NCBI GenBank assembly: GCA_025345505.1
Contig: JANVCC010000048.1
Coordinates: forward strand, 1,844,037 to 1,908,036
Direction of reading: 5' to 3'
DNA: 64,000 bases
Source: Todiramphus chloris collaris
Lineage: Eukaryota > Chordata > Aves > Coraciiformes > Alcedinidae
The notes below the pieces were generated by a model. It did no database searches. It saw only the letters and a list, made by a program, of their open reading frames with translations, and had not been told where the DNA came from. Positions 12,935 through 24,410 of the stretch are shown piece after piece. Each line of letters opens with the position of its first letter. Within the stretch, counting starts at the first letter, position 1. The translations under genes were made by a program, and so were the position numbers.

Positions 12935-13287
12935 TGTGGCTGCTGAAAAGCTGCTAGCAGAGGGATTTTCTCAGGGTCTCACAATATTTGGTGAGAATCC
13001 TGCCTTTCTCATGCATGTTATGAGAAACAGTAGGATGTTTTTTGTAAGCTGGACCAACACCTGGTGTTTTGCTGAGTTCTGTTTATGGTACATTGGAAAA
13101 ATATTTTACAATGGGTGCTGTAGGACTTTAGCCACTCACCCTAGGAGATGGGTGATCACTGACCCATTGCCCTATGGTGCTAGGGTATATAAAATAGAGT
13201 TATAAATTAATGAAGTTGCTTCTTTTGCCTTCTCTTGCTGAATTTGTGTGTTGCTGCATCTCTCTGCTCCTGGTATAAACAGCAACA
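12935..13287 (+). repeat. LTR-like dispersed repeat, copy A (probable solo LTR)
   Basis: A 353-bp block is repeated in the same direction at 47805-48156. By manual alignment the copies differ at about 31 positions (~91% identical), and the flanks are unrelated. It begins TG (tgtggctgctg) and can be ended at CA (agcaaca). It has a TATA-box-like word (tatataaaa, 13186-13194) about 250 bp in, the anatomy of a retroviral LTR with U3, promoter, and a ~100-bp R/U5. The flanks GGACAC (12929-12934) and GGGCAC (13288-13293) could be a 6-bp target duplication with one mismatch. No internal gag/pol sequence is adjacent, hence a solo LTR. I cannot name the family. A non-autonomous DNA element is the alternative. 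Confidence 0.65.
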
Positions 13288-14964
13288 GGGCACGTTTCTT
13301 ATAGTGTCCTCTCTTGCACCCCAAGGCTTTACCCAGGGCATGGGAAAGGGGGAAGAAGGGCTGAGTCTCAAGCCAGCAGCAGTTGTGCCCCATGTGATCC
13401 TGACCAACACTAAAGCAAGGAGGGAAGGTGGTGCAGGTCTGTGAGATCAAGAAGGGACACATTTTTTTGTGAGTGATGTTAAAACTCTGGGTTTTTTCAT
13501 TCGGATGAGGAGCAGCCCATTGTGGTATCTTGTGAAAGCACAACCTTATGCAGTTTGGTGGGGTTCAAGTGTAAAAGCTCTCTGTGGGAAGAAAGAAATG
13601 GATCAAACCCACTGGTGCACACTTATTGAGGCTCTCTTAACATCCAGGGATACACTGGGATATTGCAGAGGTTTATACGTGAACAATACTGTAGAAAAAA
13701 TGAGTCCAGAAGCGTAAAGTGGGAAACTTCTGTCCATCCTGTCACATTTCTTTTCAGATAGACCCAGATGACTTGGTTCTAACATTTGTACAGCCTGAGG
13801 CCGTGGGGACAGCTTCAGGTCAGGAATGACATGACCCAGCTGGCCTGCCATTTGAGTCCACCTTTTACAATCATTTTGACCAGCCCCCCAGGCAATTCAA
13901 AATCCCTCTGCACACACCTCTGTATGCAAGCATTCCTAATGCTGTTGGCTTGGCCCAAACTCCTGTGATTTTCCAGAGCCTTGTGACTGGAGGATATACA
14001 GGGTCCACTGGGGGACCTCAAAATTAGCTCTGATCAAAAGCCTTTAAAAGCCTATTTACCCAGGACCTCTAAAGGAAATTTTACTTCTATGTGGTTTTCA
14101 GGTTGTGCTTTCGTAGACAGAAACAGAACATGACATTCCCAAGCCAAAGTGGGGAGTAAAATCTGACTAGCAGCTTCTTGTTCCTTTAAAAAAAATACAG
14201 GCACATTTATTTCCCTGTTCCTAGTTTCATGTACATTGTATTTCATATGCTTGCTGTAATAACACCACAAAAGACTTCATAAATGCACTAGTCAGTGGGG
14301 AATGCTATTCCTGCTTGTGATTTTACACATCTTTTCTCTAAGCCAGGAAATCTAAATGTAAAATGCAGTATTCAGAGACACTGAGTGGGGTTTTGTGGTG
14401 CTCTCTGGAGGATGCTGGATTCATAAAACAATGAATGGATTACAGTCATTGATAGAGTTGGTTTTTCCATCTGTGGCAAACATGCAATATACTCTTGCTA
14501 ATGTGCTCCATATTAATAAACCACCCAAGGATAATTCATTGCAGGTTGCAGCTGTATATCAGAAATAGCCTTCGTTTTGTTTAGCTGTCACAACTGAGAG
14601 AGCATCAGGGGGTGGGGGCTGATTGTACAAAGGTGAGAGGGGCTGCAGCACTTTGACCTCTCCCTGCTGTGTAAAGCATGTCACGCTGCAGCTGTCCACG
14701 GGGACACGTCTCATGGCTCAGTGCCCTGTCACAAGTGAAAAGCCACCTTGTCACCTGCTGTCATTTTATTTTTATTTTTTTTTTTTTTTTCTTGTTGTGT
14801 TCTGCTGGGAAAGAGATGCAAAGAAATGCTGCAAGGCAAACGCAAGCACAGTTGCCAGCACCCAAATCTCGTGGGTGCCGATGATGCTGTTAACGATGCT
14901 GGGAGCTCTGGGACTGCACGTGTCTGACCTGGGCACAAATTGACCCAGAGAAAGAGTATTATAC
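13288..14964. other. Single-copy noncoding stretch
   Basis: No gene is recognised. Open frames reach 123 codons (13172-13543, minus) but run through the LTR-like repeat and show no domain. A T-rich run spans 14764-14790. Confidence 0.55.
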
Positions 14965-15126
14965 AATGGAATGGGATAGAATAGGATAGAAGAATAGGGA
15001 TAGGGATAGAATAGAATAGAATAGAATAGAATAGAATAGAATAGAATAGAATNNNNNNNNNNATAGAATAGAATAGAATAGAATAGAATAGAATAGAATA
15101 GAATAGAATAGAATAGAATAGAAGAA
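14965..15126. repeat. (ATAGA)n / (AATAG)n pentanucleotide microsatellite
   Basis: A pure 5-bp tandem repeat occupies most of the block, with slightly degenerate units at its left end (14965-15005) and a purine-rich right edge (gaagaaagaaggggaagaag). It abuts the reversed tail of a minus-strand CR1 (15150-15232). The unit AGAAT can be derived from the CR1 tail octamer (CATAGAAT on this strand) by loss of CAT, so the array probably grew from that tail. The Ile-Leu-Phe-Tyr-Ser repeats in a minus-strand frame here are a translation artefact. Confidence 0.95.
15053..15062. other. Assembly gap (10 N)
   Basis: Ten N bases sit in the middle of the microsatellite. A round-number run of N inside a perfect short tandem repeat is typical of a placeholder where reads could not span the array, so the true array length is unknown. 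Confidence 0.98.
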
Positions 15127-15149
15127 AGAAGGGGAAGAAGAGAAGAGAA

Positions 15150-15232
15150 GAACATTTTCAGGTGGAAGGGACCTACAGTGATCATCTAGTCCAACTGCCT
15201 GACCAGTTTAGGGCTGGACAAAAGGTCAGAGT
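15150..15232 (-). mobile_element. CR1 LINE, short 3' fragment, antisense
   Basis: The words 'ttcaggtggaagggacctac', 'gatcatctagtccaactgcc' and 'tgaccagtttagggctgga' are the reversed 3' UTR of a CR1 subfamily, different from the other copies here. The tail itself has been replaced by the (ATAGA)n array on the left. The fragment is short and noncoding. Confidence 0.88.
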
Positions 15233-15299
15233 CAGTCCCAGAAATTCGCAGCTATCGGTAACTTTGCTCTAATCCTGACATTTTGGTGGCGTTAGTCAA

Positions 15300-15377
15300 A
15301 TCACTTCAGACCTGATTCAAGTCCCATTAAAGCTGATTGAGGTGGGGTTTTTTTCCCCCTGACTTCAGTGGAATCTC
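15300..15377. repeat. Possible ancient amniote repeat fragment
   Basis: The stretch around 'gacctgattcaagtcccatt' and 'ctgacttcagtggaatc' resembles an old dispersed repeat seen in amniote DNA (phrases like 'ccattgacttcaatggga' near 'ggatcaggccc'). The match is by eye and loose. It directly precedes the MIR-like piece. Confidence 0.3.
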
Positions 15378-15528
15378 TGGCAGTCACTTAATCTCTCAGC
15401 TTCCCTGTATCTGCCTAAGAAATTGAGATAAACATGCATGACTCAAAGAGGTGTTCTGAGGATTAATTAATTAACGTTTGTAGGGCATTTTGAAGACAAA
15501 AAAATGCTGAATATCAGTATTATTACAC
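15378..15528 (+). repeat. MIR-like (CORE-SINE) fragment
   Basis: The order 'cagtcacttaatctctcagc', 'ttccctgtatctgcctaaga', 'gtgttctgaggattaattaa', 'gtttgtagggcattttgaag' and 'atatcagtattatta' follows the MIR consensus from its conserved core to its 3' end (sense). Divergence is high, as expected for an insertion predating the bird-mammal split. It lacks the tRNA-related promoter head, so it is a dead fossil. Some amniote SINEs share this core, so the exact subfamily is open. Confidence 0.65.
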
Positions 15529-17110
15529 CTAGCAGGGGGTGTGTGTGCGTATCTCTGTGTGTTTGTGCACAGAATGAATGCCACACTTCCATGGCACGCA
15601 CATCAGATAAGCTGCACGCCCAGGGAAATAAATCCTAAGGAGAATAAAAGAGCTCATATAGTCCTCAGGCAACACATGCAGGAAAGCAGAGGCAAAGGCA
15701 GAGGGCAGCAGAAACAGGGGGAGATGTGAAGAGGGAAAAAATAATGAGTGAGTGAGGGGGGAAATCTGTGAGAAGAACTGTTCTTGTATAAGCTCTACTG
15801 AATCCCGGGCTGTGCGTGTGAAAATACTGTATTTCGAAGTTCTTTTTGCATTATGATTTAGCCACGCATTAGGTTTTATGGTGACATGACCTCATTGTTT
15901 AGGGTTTTTCTGGGGGAACGCTGTAACAGCCTTTGTATGGCAATAATTGTAACTCATACGTTAATTTTTGGCATTCCTCGTATATTCATTCAGTCGCTGG
16001 AATGTGCATAGCTTAAAACTAGCACATTGTAACTGAACAAACAGTGGATTAAATGTGCCTGTTTTGTCTTCTTTTCTAAGCTAGGTGGGATCAAAGGTAT
16101 CTGCCTCTGTGCCATAGTTTAATTATATTTTTATTCTGAGTGCCAGCATTTTGCAAAATGAAATGAAGCAACGACAGGAGGAAATACCAGCATCATTCAA
16201 ACAGGCTTCAATCAGTTCTTGGAAGGATAATAGAAAGCAACCGAAGCAGGTTTGTTAATTCGGTTGGCTTCAGCCCCTTGTAAAACCACAACACACAGCT
16301 GATATTTCAGAGATGATGGCCAATGGTCTGCCTGGACCTGCAGCTGCAGAGCGGATAGCAGGATAACAGGATAGCAGAGTGTGTAGATGTCCACGCAGAG
16401 GGAGCTGCCACGCTGCTCGTGACAGACAGTTGCCATAAGGACGAGGAAACGGCTGCTGTGTAGGAATGAATCGTGCATAGGCAGAGCAGAAAATGATGGT
16501 CCCTATCTACACAACTAACTGCGGGCTACAGGCAGGCGGTGAACAATGGCAGCGCCCATTACAGTTATCGCCTTTGTGTTCCGTAATCTTGAGTACAGAC
16601 ACATTTCTCAGCATTTCCTAGCCACCCACGTCTTTCTAACTGTTTGGAAGGTGTGGACTGAATTTAATCGGGAGAGGATTTTCACGGCTGTAATGGGAAA
16701 GGGTTAGCTCATGCCTCTTTTGAAATGCTGCTGTGAATATGACTTGTAGGAATGTGCTCATCGTAATGATAGCCCTTAGCAACGTGTTGAATCCTCAGGC
16801 AAAAAGAGGTTCATTCATTGACTACAGGCAAAGGTTGTAAGGGAATAAATGAAAAAAAAAATAGTAAAAGCAAATTAAAAAAAAAAAAAAAAGAAAAAGT
16901 GGAATCGGGTATCTTCTGCTCCTCGTCTCTAAAACCTGAAGTGCCAGCAGGAAGTGCTGTAATAATTATTTCTTCTAACAGCTGGCACTTCAACCTTCCT
17001 TCACACCGGGGGAAGTCAGTACACAAGATCTGGAAAGCGAGGTGGAGTCTCAAGGGAGTTTTTGTAGCTGAGGAAAGCACTTTCGTGCCATGTTTAGGAA
17101 AGAAATAAAG
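15529..17110. promoter_or_regulatory. Candidate conserved regulatory stretch
   Basis: No repeat is seen, and the texture differs from its surroundings: more CpG, few homopolymers until 16850, and many well-formed factor-like words. These include a TCF/LEF-like gatcaaagg (16089-16097), TEAD-like ggaatgtg (15999-16006 and 16749-16756), and a SOX-like aacaatgg (16542-16549). Any one of these is expected by chance at some rate. The regulatory reading is inference and rests on the overall look. An A-rich patch closes it (16852-16892). No open frame of interest. Confidence 0.3.
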
Positions 17111-18059
17111 ATTAAAATGCAAGCTGCTTTCTGCATGAACCACCTGTCTTTCTCTGGGGCTTTTTGAAAGGTGGACCTTGACTGAAGGGGTGTCTGGTTG
17201 CATTGCTTTTTCACATGGGCTTTTCTCTCCTTGCTAGCTTGCGTGGATCCCTTTACCCCTTCTCTTTGTACCCTCTCCCTCCTGGATGGTCCCTCTCACC
17301 CCAGGGATGGTCCTTCTAACCCCACATGTCCTCTCAAGTTCTGCCAGCACTATGGTTTGTAGGGACTTGTGTTAAGCCAAATTAGAGCCAACCCTGAAGG
17401 TAACAAAAAAGGGATAAGTGGGGATAAGAGCTGGTTTCTAACATAAATCTGGATCCTAGTGAGGTTGATGAAGTAGTTCCATGTGCATAGTCTTGTAAAC
17501 AGCAAGACATGTCCAGCAGCCTAAGGTGGAGTAAGCGATGAAGACAATTTCTTCATAACCACGGACTAAAGAGGGAAGGAAGAGGGGATGAACAGAGGAG
17601 GGAATAGGATCCCCACAGAGAAAAGGAAAGGACCATTATGATGGCTGAGTACAGATACAGAGGTGATGAGGAAGGGGTATTTAGCACCTTCATGTCTCCT
17701 TAGTGACTTTGCCCAAGGCTGTGTGATGGTAAGGCGACTTACCACCCCTGTGATACAGTTTTTTAACTGTACTTAGAGATTTTTTTTATGGTTTCATTTT
17801 TCTGACATCACTCTGTAAATGTTACAAATGTCATTTACCACATTTTTGCCCCCTGTGCATATGTGTTTTGACACAGACTTTAATTACATGGTCATGTATT
17901 ATTTTTACTTCTCTGTATGAATAATTATTAAATAGTTCTTTTTATCTTTTTTGTTCGGTGGATGGCTTCAGGCCCTATTAATCACAGCCTAAAGCCTCAG
18001 CTGAATACAATGTTATTAAGTGCCTTATGTGTTTTTTATGGTTGCTCTTTCTGTAATTT
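17111..18059. other. Single-copy noncoding stretch
   Basis: No gene is seen. The words 'agtgactttgcccaaggctg' near 17702-17725 resemble a MIR core, but too little remains to call it. Confidence 0.5.
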
Positions 18060-18180
18060 GCCAGTTCTTCACAAACATCGTGAATTGATATTCGCAGCAG
18101 CCCTAGCAATTAGGTGTATTATTACTGTCGTTTTACAGATGGAGAAATGAAGAAAAGATAAATTATAGACAAAGCTGTCA
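18060..18180 (-). repeat. MIR-like (CORE-SINE) fragment, antisense
   Basis: The plus strand reads 'gcagcagccctagcaattag', 'tattattactgtcgttttac' and 'agatggagaaatgaag'. This is the reverse complement of the MIR segment that reads roughly 'tttcctcatctgtaaaatgg...ataata...gttgtgagg'. It is old, diverged and truncated at both ends. Confidence 0.65.
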
Positions 18181-21100
18181 AAAATTCTATACTAATTTTT
18201 GATGACCAACTTTAGACACCTACCCTATAATTTCTCAGGGGGAGTGGTGTTAAATAGATAATCTGCATTCCAGTGATGTGCTTTAACCTTCTGAATTTCT
18301 CTAAATCACACCCAGAAAGGCAGGAATAAAAAAATATGAACAGCTGAGAGCTAATTGTCCATGGCTGGCTTTAATTCAAACTGAACACTGTGGCAGAGGT
18401 AGGGAGATGATATAACTGCCTTGCAGCCCCTTAGGGGTTAAGTTGAGCTTTGTACTGAAACAGCTAAAGGCAGAGGTTTATACTGTGAGTGTCTACAGCT
18501 GGGTTAGGCATCTAAGGTCCCACTGGTGTCAACAGTGAACTGGTGAACTATTTGCTCACTCTTCTCAGAGACACCCCTGTCTCATTGGCCCAGCTCTCCA
18601 CTGTACTCTACCAACAGCACTGACCAGGTCTCACTTAAATTCTACTGGGAATGTAGACACTGAGCTGACATGCAGACACCTACCTTGTAGACAACCAATT
18701 GATTTGCCTGAATCTGCAGCCAAGTGTCTTCTCAGTGTATTTAGTAATGAAACGCTGTACTTAATACAGTATTCTTCCTTTATCCTTTCCTCAATACCTT
18801 TCATTTTCTGCAGCAAATTGAAGCCAGGGCACCACAGACATATTTTCATTCATGCTATAGTCCTTATTCACATAGCATTGCCCATACTTGCTGAGTTTTT
18901 CACATCTAGCAGAAATGGATCTCCTACTCCTCAAGCAGACCTGTTTCTCTTTCCACTGTTCATGACTGGGCGGTATTACATGGTGCTGTGTCTTCTGACA
19001 CTATAGCTGCATGACTGCAACTCTATTTCTCCAAATTAATCAAAATTTTAAGGTATTAAACCCAAAATCAGGTTTCTTTTTCTTTAATATGTTAGTTTTT
19101 GATGCAAGCCAACTACTTAGTGACCCAACTAGTCCATTAAATAAACTTTGTGTGATAACTGAACAACCTCTAAATATCATAGAGGATAAGGGCATGTCTT
19201 TCTGTTATTAGGGGAGGCAACAAACTGGTAACATGATCTACAGAATACCATGCAGATCTGGGAATAAAGGAAACATGTACTATTTCCAGCTTCATCTCTG
19301 ACTTTACAGGTGGGAATCATGTTGAGTTAATACAGATGTCTGCGCTGAAGACATCTGCTTCTGGCTTCTGGCTCAGTTGATAGTCAGTGAAGAACTAGTC
19401 AATAGAATCCAGGGGGCAATTCATCGTCTCCTAAATGAGACGTCTGAAATAGGGCAGATGATTGGCACCCTAAAAGGGCATATTCATCTCCAGTGACTAT
19501 AAATGGAGCCCCAGGGGCTAGATTTGTTTTAAATGTCTGCATTGTTGATGTCTAAAGTCAGGTGAGATGAATCCCACCCTCTGTATCCCCAGGCTGGTTA
19601 TTTCATCTCAGTTTGCCTTTTATTGGTCTCTCTGAAGGAGCCAGTGCAATACCAGAAGCAGTAGAGCAGAATTAACACAGAGCTCTGCCTTGACTAATTA
19701 GTTTCTCAGTAGGGCCCTTTTATAGATCACTGGGGTATCTCTATGTGGCACGAGGTTGTGCAATGTAGAAACACCCTAAGTGCTATTATAATAAGTCATA
19801 TGGTAAAGTTCAATTAAATACCAACATCTTCCATGTAACATGGGAGTCCCTGCTGCCTCGGAGGTTCTTTTCCTCTGGAAAAAGATTTTAAATTATATCA
19901 GTGCAATAGCAATATCAGAACTTTTGTGGTACCTGTGTTTTCATAGGCATCGTGGGGAATTTTGCTTAGCAGTAAACCACTGCTCCTATCTTACCTTTCT
20001 TCTGTCTCCAGTTTGTTTCTTTGGAAGACACTGAAGCAGGAAGCTTCAGAAGCAGAAGCCTTGTGGCAAGCCAAAGTGAATAGTAAAGCTGAATTCTGGG
20101 GATATTGCCAGGGAATGTCTTACAGGATGCTCTGCAGCAACAGATCAGGAACTACAGGTGGAATTACAGGGTTATATGTTGCCAAGCTCTAAAGCAAGCT
20201 GGGGAAGCAAAGCAGAGTCAGCAAGGAAGCAGAGGGGAGCTCCAGGTAGCTACAATTTACCCCTTTCTGGAAACCTGGGAAGTTGTAAGGAGTTTTATGT
20301 TAAGTATAGCCATGTAGTAAGCCTGTCCAACTGCAGCTCCCTGTGGAATTTCCTTTTTTTTTTTGAACTCAACTAAAGAGCAGTGGTGCATATATTTTTC
20401 ATTGTTTATGCCGTTGCGTCTATGGAGATTTCAGTCTTTCCTGGGTTTCTTATTCCTGGGTTAGATCTATTCACCTCTGTCTCCAGCACTTCCGTCTAAG
20501 CTGTGCTGCACGTGATGTCCTCTCAGGATCTCCGGGGTTCAGCTGCCAGGAGCTCATTGCCCTCTTTGGAAATGTCAGGGTAGACCTTTTTCTTCCTCCT
20601 CTAGAATATCCTCATATGATTACACTTTAGGCTGAGCCTTTCTCAGTGTCAGTCTCCTACACCTGTACTCACAGTTTTCAGCACTGGCTACACAGTGCTA
20701 TTGCAACCGGTGGGAATATCCTCGGGTGACATGTCCAAATTTGGCAACGAGAAAGATTGTTTTGGAAAGTTGGAAGCAAAATCCTCAGCTTGACCTGAGT
20801 GTCAGCTCAGAGATAAATAAAATCAAGATTTATTGTCACTCACTATAAAGTGTCAGGATTATCTAGAGGTACCTTCAGATAGGCACATGTTAACAACAGC
20901 AGACACCCATTAGACTTTTTTTTCATGTCTACCTTCGTGAACTGTAAACAATCTAATTTAAGATTTATTACAAATTAAAACATAAAACCCAAATAAGTAT
21001 GCAGACTCAAGCCCAAGGTAATCAAATAATCACCCAAGAGCAATAGAAGTTGACCTTACCCCTGCATGACCTTTGTATGTTATTTTAGCACCTTGCAGCA

Positions 21101-24100
21101 AAGATTTACCATGACACTTAAGTATGCATGTTTGTGGGGTAAGGGAAGAAGTCTTTCATTTCTCTTTACAGAGAAACAATGAAACGCTTCATTTTATGTT
21201 TTCTTTTAGGGTAAGTGGAAGATAAATTCATGGGCTTGTGTTTTCGTGCTGCCTGCAAACAAGGCTTAGATTGTGGACCTGTTCGTGGAGGAGCTGTCAG
21301 AGGCTTATTCAGAAAGGCACCTGTCTCTACAGCTCTCCACTTCAACCAGAAAGCAGATGTGATTTGTAATATCCCATTTGAGGTTTGGCATATTTCTCTG
21401 ATGCAGCCAGCCAGCCTTGGCAGTCAGGATTTGACAGACAGAGACATGCCTACTAATGTACCCTCTTCTCCAGGTACTGTAGGATAGGGTGGTTCCTGCT
21501 CTTCTTAGTCAATTGAGAGGAAGGGGCTCATTCCTTCTGCTTCTGAATAACCACTAAACTTCATTTAGCTTCACTGCCTTTGACCCTTTTCTGTCAGCAG
21601 ATGGGAGGTAGCCTCTGTTTATAAGCTGGTTTTAACTATTCTTCCAGTCTTCTGTAACGGGCAATTTGGTGACACTTTATTCATTAAAGGGAGCCTAAAT
21701 GATTGATTGAAGGACTAACTTAGATTCTGATTTCTAAATAGCAAAACTTAGGTGAAGCTCTGTCCCTTCACAGGGCCTTGCAAAAGGAGCCTGACTATTA
21801 TTTTAAACATTAAGGTGTGTATTAGAATCACAGTGATGATGTGGGTTGATAAAATGGCCCAGAGCTACGTGAATTCAACCATACACTCACATTTCCTGGA
21901 AAAAAAGTGTTGCCACATTTTCACAAATCTACTTTTTTTTTTTAATGTTTGAATGGTATCCACAGGAGACACCAGATAAAAGTGAATGTTTGCTTCTAAC
22001 TCTCTCCCGAGAAGAACAAGCCTGACAATATGGGCCACTAGAAAAATGTAATATGTCAGTGGCCTCAAACTGAAATGATTTAATAGGCTCAGAGCGAGCT
22101 TGGCTTTGGTCACAGAAAAGCCTGAAATGAAAAGGAGATGGTTCCAGAATGTCCTGTCAAAAAGCAAAAAGGCTTTCCCCATGCATGAGCCAGGAGCTGG
22201 CCCACCCCTATGGCTTCTTTCCTTTTGCTAAGTGCTGAGACATCCATGCTGTTTGTACTGGAGAGGGAGAGATGCAGGAGGAGGGAGAAGAGAAAGCCAA
22301 AATATTCCTGTGTACACTCAGCCAGACAGCAGCATAATACAGAAAGTAGCCAAAAATACCTGTGAGGACTCCAGGCTTATGTTCAAAGACAATATGACAT
22401 TTTTCAGGGTTTAAATTCAGACCTGACCAAAGTAGATTTTTTGGACTTTATTTAAGCTCAGATGTGCAAATGTACTTAGTTCCTAATTTTATTTCTGCTA
22501 CCTGACTCTACTAATGGTACTTAAGAACTGCAATATCTAATTCTAATTCTTCTTATACTCTTTTTATCCTAAAGTACTCCAGTAACAAAAGTGCAACCAT
22601 TCCTAGTTTGCAGTGGAATACAGAGGCACGTGCGATAGAGGTGACAGAGAATTTGCTGGTTTAGAATGAATGTGTAGATTTCATGAGTATAAATTTCTCT
22701 AAATGAAATTTCTCTATTGGATGCAAGAGACACAGCCCAGAACAATGATTAACAAAGGATCAGGGCTATTGTCACCGGCCAATCCAGATAAGAAGCTCGG
22801 ACTTTATTCGCTAATATCTTAGGGAATTTCTAACTTGAGATCTCTCTGACATAAACACAATTAAACAAGTCAGCCTTAACTCTCCTTTGAAGACAGTAGA
22901 GCAAAATGGGTATTTACAGGGATTTTGAGTTGTGATGAGTCAGCCTTAGACTCCATTGACTCAGTATCCACCGGCTGTGAAGGCATCCTAGAGTTGAGTA
23001 GTTCAGTTATTAGGTGTCTCAGTCGAGGCACCTGCATTCAGAAAAGATTAATCCCAGCCTAAGTTTGAAACAATTCCCAATTGATTTCAGTTTCCTTTGT
23101 GGGAGGTTTGCTTAAGTGATTAAAATGAGTCTTGAACTTCTGTTTATCTCAGCTTCATGCCCTTCACATCAGAGCGTTGTGATCAACTTAGAAATATTTG
23201 GGTTTTGCAGCACAACATTGAAGGGCATTGATTTCACTGTTTTGTGGGAAGGACATGTTTTTCACATTGCCCAAGGTTCCACAGGACTGGGAACATTTTC
23301 TCACGCATCTGTGTTAGAAAGGTTGAGCTAGCTTTTCCAAGAGTGGCAGCAGAACACCAGCAGAATGTGTGTTTCTTCAGATTCTTTCCTACATTCTTTG
23401 CTTTAGGGTAGGCTGTTTCTTCTGATAATTATATGATACAGATATTTTATATTATAGCCCATGGTAGCAGTGGTGCCTACAAGTATTTAGGAATACTCCA
23501 GACCAATATCAAGAGTATTTAGGGATGTTGACTTTAAGGTTATTGGAAGAGCTGCAAAGTCAGAAGCAATATGATCATCCTACTGAAATAAGAATAAATT
23601 AATGTTGGTGCTTATCTTCTCCTGTCTAAAGAAAAGGAAAGCATCCACCACCGACCACTGCTAGAGACTCAACACTTCACTTGAGACACCACTGACTTGA
23701 CATCTCTTTGAATTCTGCAGTAAAGTCCATGGTTTCTCTACCACCAGGATTTCAACTGGTATCAAATCCTGTATTTTCTCATACCTGTGGATGCATTTTA
23801 ATTTGTTGAGCTGATACCAGTAATCAATGACTATTGAAAGAATGCCAGACACATTTGAAATGCATATTACTAAGCATCGAGTAATTGCCATTTCTAGTCA
23901 AATACAGGCATTTGGGAATTTACTGCTGCTTGTTCATTCCCAATCAATGAAGATTAGCCACAAAGAGAGAGAACCTGTTTGCAATAACTTTGATAAAATG
24001 ATAATGACTGAAAGCATTTTGAAGTTCTACAGCTGCTTTGCCCTTTCAATTACATTCAGATTAGAAATAATACTAAATAATATTCATACTAATAATAACA

Positions 24101-24410
24101 ATAAATTCACAATCATTAGCAGAGTGGAAACAAGTTTTAAAAGCGGGGCCTGGGATGAGGATTTATTTTAAAATGAACACATTTCCAGTTATTTATGAAG
24201 TTTTGTCTTGGGGCCAAGGTTCTTTAGAAATCAAGATTGTTTCACTTTTAACAAGTATCTTGCTTACCAGATATTCCTGAAACCACTAAACCACTCGTAT
24301 ATAAACCACTCATATAGATAGCATGTCCTATCTTAAACAGTGGAGAGTCCTCAGGAAAAACCTCTTCCTCCATGGTAGGCATGCCCAGCAAAACCTACAA
24401 GGAAGGTTGC
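18181..24410. other. Long single-copy noncoding stretch
   Basis: About 6.2 kb without a recognisable gene, RNA or young repeat. Open frames are at most 114 codons, scattered over all frames, and without domains. The phrases 'tagacacctac' (18214, 18656) and 'ttaggcatctaagg' (18505) hint at very old dispersed repeats but cannot be assigned. A short T-run lies near 21932-21941. Confidence 0.55.

Noticed and set aside
14965-15126. Regular direct repeats considered as a CRISPR-like array
   Set aside because: Units are 5 bp with no spacers, in a vertebrate genome. It is a microsatellite.
14772-15185. 137-codon minus-strand frame with Ile-Leu-Phe-Tyr-Ser repeats
   Set aside because: It is a translation of the pentanucleotide microsatellite and crosses an assembly gap, so it is not a repeat protein.
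17690-17740. MIR-like word 'agtgactttgcccaagg'
   Set aside because: Only ~25 bp match and the neighbouring bases do not continue the element in either direction.
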